Position numbers and translations under genes: made by a program. A stretch of 64,000 nucleotides of DNA from Larix kaempferi (Eukaryota > Streptophyta > Pinopsida > Pinales > Pinaceae): the NCBI GenBank assembly GCA_027924585.1, contig BSBM01000825.1, forward strand, positions 2,274,001-2,338,000, given 5' to 3'. Every line of letters begins with the position of its first letter. The stretch's first letter is position 1. The notes under the pieces were generated by a model. That model saw nothing but the letters and a program-made list of their open reading frames with translations, had not been told where the DNA came from and did not search any database. Shown here in pieces: positions 56,768 through 64,000 of the stretch.

Positions 56768-57633
56768 ATGAAGAAGCATGATTCCATGGGATGTGAAGCA
56801 TGGGATGTGAAGAAGTATGGTTCAATAATGGTTGTGGTGGACAATCTATCAAAGGTAGCTCACTTTATTCCAGTCAAGTCCACTCATAAGGCTAATGAAA
56901 TTGCAAATATCTTCATGAGAGAGATATTCAGATTGCATGGATTTCTCAAGGAAATAATTTATGATCATGATGCAAAGTTCACTTCCAATTTATTGAAAGG
57001 ATTATTTCAAAAATTGGGAACTAGATTGAATTTCAGTACAACATATCATCCTCAAACAGATGGCCAAATTGAGAGGGTGAATCAGGTTCTTGAAGACATG
57101 TTGAGAATGTATGTGATGGATAAACCATCCAAGTGGGAAGATTACCTGCACTTGGTAGAATTTGCATACAATAATGGGCATCTGCATCATTGGGAATGAT
57201 TCCATTTGAGGCATTGTATGGCAAAGGATGCAGGACTCCAGTGAATTGGGATAGTCCGGTGAACATGGTAGTGCTTGGGCCAAAGATGATCAAGGAAATG
57301 GAACAGTAAGTTGCTAAGATTAGGAAGAATTTAAAGGCAGCTCAGGATAGGAAAAAGAGTTATGCAGATTTGAAAAGAGTGCACGAGGAATTTCAGATTG
57401 GGGATCATGTTTATTTGAGAGTGAAACCAAGGAAAAGTTCTCTCAAGTTGGGGATTTGTGCCTATCTGGAACCAAGATATTGTCGGCCATTTGAAGTCCT
57501 TGATAGGATAGGTTCAGTTGCATATAGAATAGCATTTCCTGCTAATATAAGAGCTCATAATATTTTCCATGTATCTTTGCTTAAGAAGTATGTACATGAT
57601 CCTAATAATATGATTAATTGGAATGTGATATAG
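56768..57633 (+). pseudogene. Chromovirus integrase core and C-terminus, frameshifted
   Basis: 56768-57199 reads the catalytic core: IMVVVDNLSKVAHFIPVKST (first Asp), IIYDHDAKFTSN (second Asp) and TYHPQTDGQIERVNQVLEDM (catalytic Glu). A frameshift near 57180 moves the text to another frame (LGMIPFEALYGKGCRTPVNW), which then runs, with a stop at about 57308, into 57370-57633: FQIGDHVYLRVKPRKSSLKL and NIFHVSLLKKYVHDPNNMIN, the C-terminal domain. All three catalytic residues survive, so it decayed late. Confidence 0.88.
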
Positions 57634-57858
57634 GTGGAACCCGAGGGAGAGTTCCAAGTAGAGCCTATGCGCATCCTCTACAAGAAGGTCACTTTGCTTC
57701 GAAATAAAGCCGTCGGGCAGGTAAAGGTCCAATGGGAGCACCTTAGTCCTGATGAGGCTACATGGGAGATAGAGGATGCCATGAGAGAGGCATTCCCATT
57801 TTTGTTCAGTTTTGAGAACACCGAGGACGGTGTTGTTCTAAGGGGGAGGGGAATGTAA
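57634..57858 (+). pseudogene. Chromodomain of the chromovirus polyprotein
   Basis: In frame with the integrase C-terminus after a single TAG stop at 57631-57633, the text gives EPMRILYKKVTLLRNKAVGQ, VKVQWEHLSPDEATWEIEDA and MREAFPFLF. This is the chromodomain fold (W...E-A-T-W-E) that targets chromoviruses to particular chromatin. The frame ends GRGM-stop, two codons into the LTR, over the GGGGGAGGGGAA purine tract. Confidence 0.88.
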
Positions 57859-59279
57859 TACCCCATTTTGACCCTTAGGAAATATTGGTTTTTAATGTAA
57901 ATATTGTATACATGCGATGTATGTTTCCCTAGCGTGGAGCTCAAGGCCAAGGCCTCGCTAGTGTATGTTCATATATTATTTAAAATGGACAAGTATTTGA
58001 TATTTTGTTATCCATGTGCTATTAAACCATGGAACATTGTGAAATGATGTGAATATTTAATATTGCAATAAAATACCATAATTGGCTTTGGAAGCAACTA
58101 ATGAGAAGGGGCCATGTGTATTCCATTAGGGAGTGGTGAGGGGGTTGTGGGGTTCAACCATAAGCTGCCAAATGTTGTCTTGAGAACCCATTTGACTTTT
58201 CTTGCTGACATTTAATTCAGTTGTAAGGAAGTGGTTGAAGAAATCAGTCCATGGCTTTAATGGAGGGTGGGCAACCCATAAATTCGTATGGCATGTATGG
58301 GCTCTGTTTTTCTTGACCCACAAGTCACTCTACCTCATGGGGATTCGTTCTTTCTCATTCTCATTCCATTGTGGAACACCCAAGCTTCAGTTTTCATCCA
58401 TTACACATGCCCAGCCATAAGAAAAAACATAAATCGAAACTATGAATTAACCCACGTTTTGAAGTGCCTTAAACACCCAAAATTTGGTATTGACAGTAAA
58501 ATCCAATGGAGGATCCATAGATATGAACCTTGGGGAAAAATTGAGAATATTAGATACCCCGAAATCCATTGGAAAACCCAGTTTTTATGGCCCATAAATC
58601 CAATTACGGAATTGAGTTATTTGGTCACTGAATTGTGAAAATCCAGGCGTGAATGATAGAACAGAGGTTGGTATTGCTTGACAAACCCAGTGAAAACTAG
58701 AATCTCAAGGAATTAAAAGCTTGGACCTTTATATGCCCACCCTGAAGAGCATTGGAGGGAAGGAACACTGAGGGACTGTGCAGCAGAGAAGAGGACCTTC
58801 CTTGTGTTGGGTGTGGTAGGTATTGTGGGTGCCATGACTGTTTGAGTTTAGTTGAGATGTATGTAGCTCTGTGGTTGAGATCACTGGCTTAGCATCCTCC
58901 TCATTTGTCTCTTGCATGCTTGATAAACCCAATTGTGTGTTGTATTAGCATGACTGGTTGTGTGAAACCACGGTTGTGAGTGAGCATGTTTAGTTCCTCC
59001 TTAGTGGATACACATCCCAACTTGGGGGTGGTCTCTCAGCTGAAAGAATACAGGATGGACAGAGACCTATGGTTGGGTGGAACGTTGCTCTCACATAGCC
59101 AGTTGTTGGACAGTTTCATCTTAAAGATAAGTATCCTCTGTGGTTTGAATTATGTTAATTCTATGTTCTGCCATGTTTTTAATTGATGTATGTCATTGAT
59201 ATGTTGGATGTATGATGTAGTTGTGTGTGGATAATGTTTATTTCCGCTGTGTTTATATTGAGTGTGAATCTGCACACAT
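57854..59279 (+). repeat. 3' LTR of chromovirus derivative, interrupted
   Basis: Matches the 5' LTR from TGTAATACC to GAATCTGCA (59274), with small indels and many substitutions, then is cut at 59279 by the TGTTAG end of a copia LTR. Confidence 0.85.
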
Positions 59280-59916
59280 TGTTAGTTTTTCATCATTTAA
59301 TTCAATATATCTAGGATCTTAACTGAAATAACAACATATCAAGCATAAGAGACAAGAGACAAGAGACACAAAACATTTCACTAGGGAAAACCAAGAAGGT
59401 GAAAAACCCCGCAACTTCCTCAGAGATAGAATAAGCACCAATACTAGGATCACAATGATCAAACCCAAGAGATAGATATCTTCAGCAGCATACTCCTCCT
59501 CCACTTATGCGCACTCCTCCTCTCTCTCACTAATGTGAAGTGAGTGAATAATAGAATGTGTCAAATGAGATAGTCACACTCTCTATTTATACTTTTACTT
59601 TCACTTGACCTTTACTGAACTAGGTCGACCCCAACTTAACCACTTAACATGATGATGATTGGGCCGACCCCTCTAAGGTGGTCTAATAACCCTTTAAGCC
59701 ACATGACTCATACAAGGCCGACCCCATCAAGGTGGTCTAATAACCCATCAAGTATAAGTTACGACACTTACAATATAACTTGTGACACATGCAAGTACAA
59801 CTGACGACACTTCCAATTGGAGAAATAATACATCTTCGTTGGGGATACAATAAAGTACAAATGTAATACATACAATATACAAGTGAATATATTCCGAAGT
59901 TACAAATACATCAACA
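59280..59916 (-). repeat. 3' LTR of the copia element (637 bp)
   Basis: On the minus strand it starts TGTTGATGTATTTG after the purine tract and ends AACTAACA. Plausible promoter TATA text (CTATTTATACTT complement) lies near 59583. Two GTCGACC/GGCCGACCCC-containing direct repeats with AAGGTGGTCTAATAACCC lie at 59679 and 59732. Confidence 0.8.
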
Positions 59917-59928
59917 CTCCCTCTTAAC
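59917..59928 (-). other. Polypurine tract
   Basis: GTTAAGAGGGAG on the minus strand directly before the LTR. Confidence 0.75.
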
Positions 59929-60394
59929 TAGGAAGGTATTCTGTTGACACATGTCATCAACACATATCGGCACAAGTCTTCAATTCTGGAGCTGGATCAT
60001 TGTCACTGGATCACGGAGCATCATTGTCACTGCTGTTGTACTCGTCATCTTGATCACTGGTGCTATCTCTCAATTCTTCTCATCATAGGAATTTCTACAA
60101 AGCCATCCCTTTTTCATGTTGGATGTAGCCCTAGCCTCCATGTAGATCTTCATCATCTCTGCGAGCAAGCCATCAAGTAGGTACACCTCAGGAGTGATTA
60201 CACTGCTTCTGCAAAACCTGCAAGATCTCCCAGGACTGATTACACTGCCTCTGCAAAACCTATAAAAGCATCTTAGGACTGATTATATGCCTCTACAAAA
60301 CCTGTGTACCGTACTATCACATCATCATCTTCAAATCACCTCATAGTCCATGGAGCACAACCCAGATGCAGATCACACAACATTACACCACCGA

Positions 60395-60828
60395 CATGGG
60401 AGAACACATATGTCACCATTCGGGGAAGGCACCAACACTTACATCACGACCATGGGAGAACACATCTATCACCATGTTGGAAAGGCATATCCATCCCTTA
60501 CATCTCACCATGGGAGAACACATCTATCACCATGTGAGAATAGCCCAGCCCTTATATTTCAGGATAGGAGAACACATCTGTCATTATCTAAAATTGGCTC
60601 AGCTTTTACATTTCACCATAGGAGAACACATCTATCACTATGTGAAAATGGATCAACCCTTACATCTCACCATAGGAGAACACATCTATCACTATGTGAG
60701 AATGGCTCCAGCCCTTACATCTCACCATGGGAGAACACATCTATCACCATGTGAGAATGGCTCCAGCCCTTACATCTCACCATGGGAGAACACATCTATC
60801 ACCATGTGAGAAAGGCTCATGTGCATTT
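60395..60828 (+). repeat. Tandem array, eight units of about 54-58 bp
   Basis: CATGGGAGAACACATCTATC or a close variant starts at 60395, 60451, 60509, 60563, 60617, 60671, 60726 and 60781. The array lies between the copia RNase H stop and its 3' LTR. Because the commonest unit length is 54 bp (18 codons), all three plus-strand frames stay open for long stretches; I see no evidence that they are translated. Confidence 0.92.
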
Positions 60829-60885
60829 CTGTCTCCGGACTCATCACTTCCCCTTGGAAGGAATCTCGATATGAAGTACACCAAG

Positions 60886-62304
60886 TCATTCTCTGAAGTA
60901 CTCAAACTTCACTCTGGCTAGTGGCTTGGTCAACACATCGGTTATCTGTTCGTCCGTTGCAACATACATGAGCTTCACTACTCCTCTCTGCACCATATCC
61001 TTGATATAGTGATACTTGATCTCAATGTGCTTTGACTTGTCATGGAACACTGGCTTCTCCGACAATTTCACACAACTATGGTTGTCGCAATATATACAAG
61101 TAGCATCCAACTGGAGAGCATCCAACTGGAGATCAAATAAATCAGACAGTAGCTTCCTAAGCCATACTGCCTCACAACTAGTTGAACAAGCTGCAACATA
61201 CTCTGCTTCGGCTGTACTCAGTGCAACACAGGACTGCTTCTTGCTAAACCGAGAGATCATACCAGATCCCATACTGAAGCAGCACCTAGAGGTTCTCTTT
61301 TGATCAATGGCACTGCATTCCCAATATGAATCAACATAACCCTCCAGGTTAAACTTTTGATTCACATCATACTTGAGACCATAGTCAACTGTACCCTTCA
61401 GGTACCTCAGAATATGCTTTGCAGCAATCAGGTGAACATGTCTCGAATCCGTCAGGAACTGGATCAAGGTGTTCACAACAAAGCAAATATCTGGTCTCAT
61501 ATTCATGAGGTACATCAAGGACCCAATCATCTGACGATACATCATGGCATCAACCGACTCAGATGAAGCATCACACAGAAGCTTCAGGTTCGATGCCATA
61601 GGTGTGGCCATGGCCTTGCAGTCCATCATCCCAAACCTCTTCAGGATCTCTACTGCATACTTCCCTTGTCCAAGGAAGATTTCATTCGTACTCTGCCACA
61701 CCTCCATACCTAGAAAGTAATGCATCATACCCAAGTCCATCTCGAACTTGGCAGCAAGCTTCCTCTTCGCGTCAATAATAAATCTATCCTCACCTGTCAC
61801 AAATAGGTCATTCACATACAATAGGAGTATCACTGGATTGCCTTCCTCAACCTTGTAGTAAAGGTTGGAATCCGCCTTACTCTTGGTAAAGCCCAAGCTG
61901 GATAGAAAGCTATCTATCCTACCATACCAAGTCCTACGAGCTTTCTTCAACCTGCACACATTTGACTTCCTGTCATGTGTCTCAAAACCAAGTGGTTGCT
62001 CCACATACACTTCTTCTTCAACTACACCATTCAAGAAAGTTGTCTTGACATCCATCTAGTGTATCTTCCATTTCATCACTGCAGCCAGAGCAAGTACTGT
62101 TCTGATGGAAGTGTATCTGGCTACAGGAGCGAAAGTCTCTTCATAATATATTCCTTCTTTCTGGGAGAAGCCACGAGCTACAAACCTCGCCTTGTATTTC
62201 TCTATACTGCCATCTGCAGCATGCTTGATCTTATAGATCCACTTGGAAGTCACAACAGACTTCCATTTTGGTCTCGAGACCACATCCCAGACATCATTCT
62301 TCAT
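60886..62304 (-). pseudogene. Copia reverse transcriptase and RNase H
   Basis: The frame reads NDVWDVVSRPKWKSVVTSKW and ARFVARGFSQKEGIYYEETF, then an in-frame stop at 62056-62058, then MDVKTTFLNGVVEEEVYVEQ, the RT active-site motif as LLLYVNDLFVTG (normally YVDD; the first Asp is Asn), MHYFLGMEVWQ, YRQMIGSLMYLMNMRPDICF and RNase H (TAEAEYVAACSTSCEAVWLR; ending LTKPLARVKF). The order is the standard Ty1/copia C-terminal polyprotein. The stop plus the Asp-to-Asn change would inactivate RT, although 389 codons after the stop are open. The front of RT extends in broken frame to about 62400. Confidence 0.93.
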
Positions 62305-62399
62305 GATTGACTAGTACTCCTTGATCATGGCATCCTTCCATTACCGCATCCCGGATCCTGGGAAATTCAAATTCTTCAATATCTTCAACATATAATTTT

Positions 62400-63840
62400 C
62401 TTGAACTTCGTTGCCGGAACAAGTGTTGTTTTCATTCTTTTGTAGGTTATTGTACACAATCTTTCCTACAAGTCAAATTCAATTGCATGATTAGAAACTT
62501 CTCATAGTTTTTCAAAAAACACATTTTTATGCATAAAGACATATGTCATTCAGTCATGCAATTATCTTAGCCAATGCTTCAATACAACATTTATCCATAT
62601 CACGTATTCACACGGTAACTTTCTAGATGCCTTCCATCTCTACCAGAACATTTGTTAAGAGTGTGCACAACTCCCAACATGTTAGCAAAGTGGTTTCATT
62701 CTAGATAAGTAGCAATGGAATGTTGTACAATACCATAGGCCACTTGCATATTAGTAGTATCTTGTTCATTAATGCAACTTTTCTGAAATGCAAAATGTAC
62801 ATCCTAAATCTAGGAACATAAGTAATGTACATGAATGAACAACATCATTTAAGTAATAAGAAATGATAATTCAAATACTTATCTTTGTTTAGTTGTTGGG
62901 TGGATTCCCTCTCAATATTTGCTTCCTTGCAGGAACTACTGGAGTGTGCTCCCTCTTGATCTTTGCTTCCTGGATTACTTGTCATTGAACTTATATCCAT
63001 CCTGGACCACTATGCATGCTTAAGTGTGCACTAGTGTCATCATTGTGTTATCCTCAATGTCTCATACATAACCATACATATATTAGTATAATCTCAATAC
63101 TATCGAAACATTATGATCCTAAATAATCTTATGTATGGTCATGATCATTTCACACACAGGTAATAAGTGTTAGTATTCAAGGTTTCAGGGAAGACTTCTT
63201 TTACTCATGCATATTCTTATTTGACCATAAGACTCTTCTGGTTAGTCATATCATCAATCAAAGTAAGAAACATAATATGCATAAACCCTTGATTACTTCT
63301 AACTTCAAGAATAATCATTATCATTCATACAAAAGTGTAAGATCCTAACACAAGGTAGGATTCTAACTTGATATAGGAAAAACATACATGGTTATCATGT
63401 TTGCTAGTTATGTCTGACATACCCAAACAATGTCTTCTTGTTCTCTTCAATGACTTGTGCTTAGTAACCTGCATATCTCATAAGTTAACCATTGTAGAAC
63501 CAAATTATACAAACCTCATAAGTAGAGCTTCTATGTGATTCATGACTATGAATGAGTCTTTTGTCTTCATGTCACCATGGTCATATGTTCTTGATCTAGA
63601 ACTTGATTTGTCTTTCTTAATGTACCTTTCATGTTAGCGGACAACATCAACCTCACACAACACCATAGTTCATTAGTACAATCATAAGTGTCATAACCCT
63701 AACCAATGAATGTCTTCTATCATTCGCATGCATTCATACTTTTACTAAGGTGATAAGACAAGTCAAGATTGAACTAACCTCAATAAAGACAAACATATCA
63801 TCATGAACAGATTTCAAAACATACCTGTAAGTCATACCTA
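62400..63840. other. Non-coding DNA in place of copia gag end, protease and integrase
   Basis: No pol domain is recognisable on either strand over 1.4 kb. One minus-strand island near 62870-63000 (MDISSMTSNPGSKDQEGAHS) looks exon-like. The gag reading stops close to a GTATG at about 63830. Either coding DNA was replaced by an unrelated insertion or this is a non-autonomous derivative. Confidence 0.45.
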
Positions 63841-64000
63841 CTTTTGGTCTTCTTATGTAAGGCCTTAGCCTCATCTCCCTCTGGAACTGGAACCTCTTCA
63901 CTTATGTAGGTATCCAATTCATTCTCTTCTAGGATTAACCCAATCCACTTTGATTTGTTGAAACTGGATCTAGAGTTGGATTAGGGTTTGTCAGAGAAAC
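63841..64000 (-). pseudogene. Copia gag, N-terminal part
   Basis: Minus-strand text FNKSKWIGLILEENELDTYI followed by SEEVPVPEGDEAKALHKKTK matches the start of plant copia gag (W...ILEEN.L region and acidic Pro/Glu segment). The upstream part is outside the window and the reading is lost below 63841. Confidence 0.7.

Larger units (their letters stand above)
55162..59279 (+). mobile_element. Chromovirus (Ty3/gypsy) deletion derivative: integrase plus chromodomain only
   Basis: LTRs at 55162-56715 and 57854-59279 flank only 1.1 kb of internal DNA. The primer-binding site (56719-56730) and purine tract are present, but gag, protease, RT and RNase H are gone. The internal piece encodes an integrase and a chromodomain with a few lesions. 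The 3' LTR is interrupted at 59279 by a copia LTR, so its last part lies beyond the window. LTR copies differ at many sites, so the element is not young. Confidence 0.85.
59280..64000 (-). mobile_element. Ty1/copia element, minus strand, 5' end outside window
   Basis: In minus-strand order: gag start (63841-64000), 1.5 kb without coding, RT and RNase H (about 62340-60886), a tandem array (60395-60828), purine tract (59917-59928) and 3' LTR (59280-59916). Protease and integrase are absent from the visible part. Orientation and nesting inside the chromovirus LTR show it is the later insertion. Confidence 0.85.

Noticed and set aside
60304-60809. Three overlapping plus-strand ORFs of 77-147 codons
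   Set aside because: They are open only because a 54-bp tandem unit has no stops in any plus-strand frame; the real coding strand of the element here is minus.
1-64000. CRISPR arrays, bacterial operons, or ribosome binding sites
   Set aside because: Nothing of the kind; the introns, plant retroelements and LINE/SINE features show eukaryotic nuclear DNA. The tandem arrays lack equal spacers.

Overview
The window looks like nuclear DNA from a seed plant with a large, repeat-rich genome; a gymnosperm is plausible but not proven. Evidence: nested LTR retrotransposons with plant-type primer-binding sites, a plant LINE, a tRNA-derived SINE, CACTA-like DNA-transposon ends, and damaged copies of plant genes (an STK11IP-like leucine-rich-repeat gene, an ABCB transporter, DDB1). 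I see no intact, clearly functional host gene. Almost everything is mobile DNA or gene debris.

Layout. 1-3093: end of a gag-only Ty1/copia derivative. 3327-8835: complete gag-only Ty3/gypsy-type element with ~97% identical LTRs. 8836-11900: unassigned. 11930-14312: 3' part of a decayed Ty3/gypsy element on the minus strand (gypsy-1). Its coding region resumes at 28615-28926 and again at 44647-45573.

The gaps in gypsy-1 are two large insertions, 14313-28614 (14.3 kb, element 1) and 28927-44646 (15.7 kb, element 2). They belong to one CACTA-like family, lie in opposite orientation and sit 312 bp apart in the same integrase region. Each has a long 'L' end and an 'R' end holding a 71-nt tRNA-like sequence followed by TAAATGACCA-rich foldback DNA and a CTAGT(G) terminus. 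No transposase was found. Element 1 carries an ABCB nucleotide-binding-domain fragment and four exons of an STK11IP-like gene with introns. Element 2 carries a nearly full-length intronless DDB1 copy, and was later hit by a 6.8-kb LTR element (30971-37729) with two long unrecognised ORFs.

45574-48010: a second gypsy remnant (gypsy-2) inserted in the RT of gypsy-1. 48639-51424: three more tRNA-headed copies with the same kind of terminus but different array bodies. 51444-51711: intact SINE with 12-bp TSD. 52313-55160: minus-strand LINE remnant. 55162-59279: chromovirus reduced to integrase plus chromodomain, its 3' LTR interrupted by a minus-strand Ty1/copia element (59280 to the window end).

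Likely order: gypsy-1 inserted first; gypsy-2 and CACTA-like elements 1 and 2 inserted into it; element 2 later received the LTR element at 30971-37729. The genes do not form a working pathway; the interest is in the transposon architecture and captured gene pieces.
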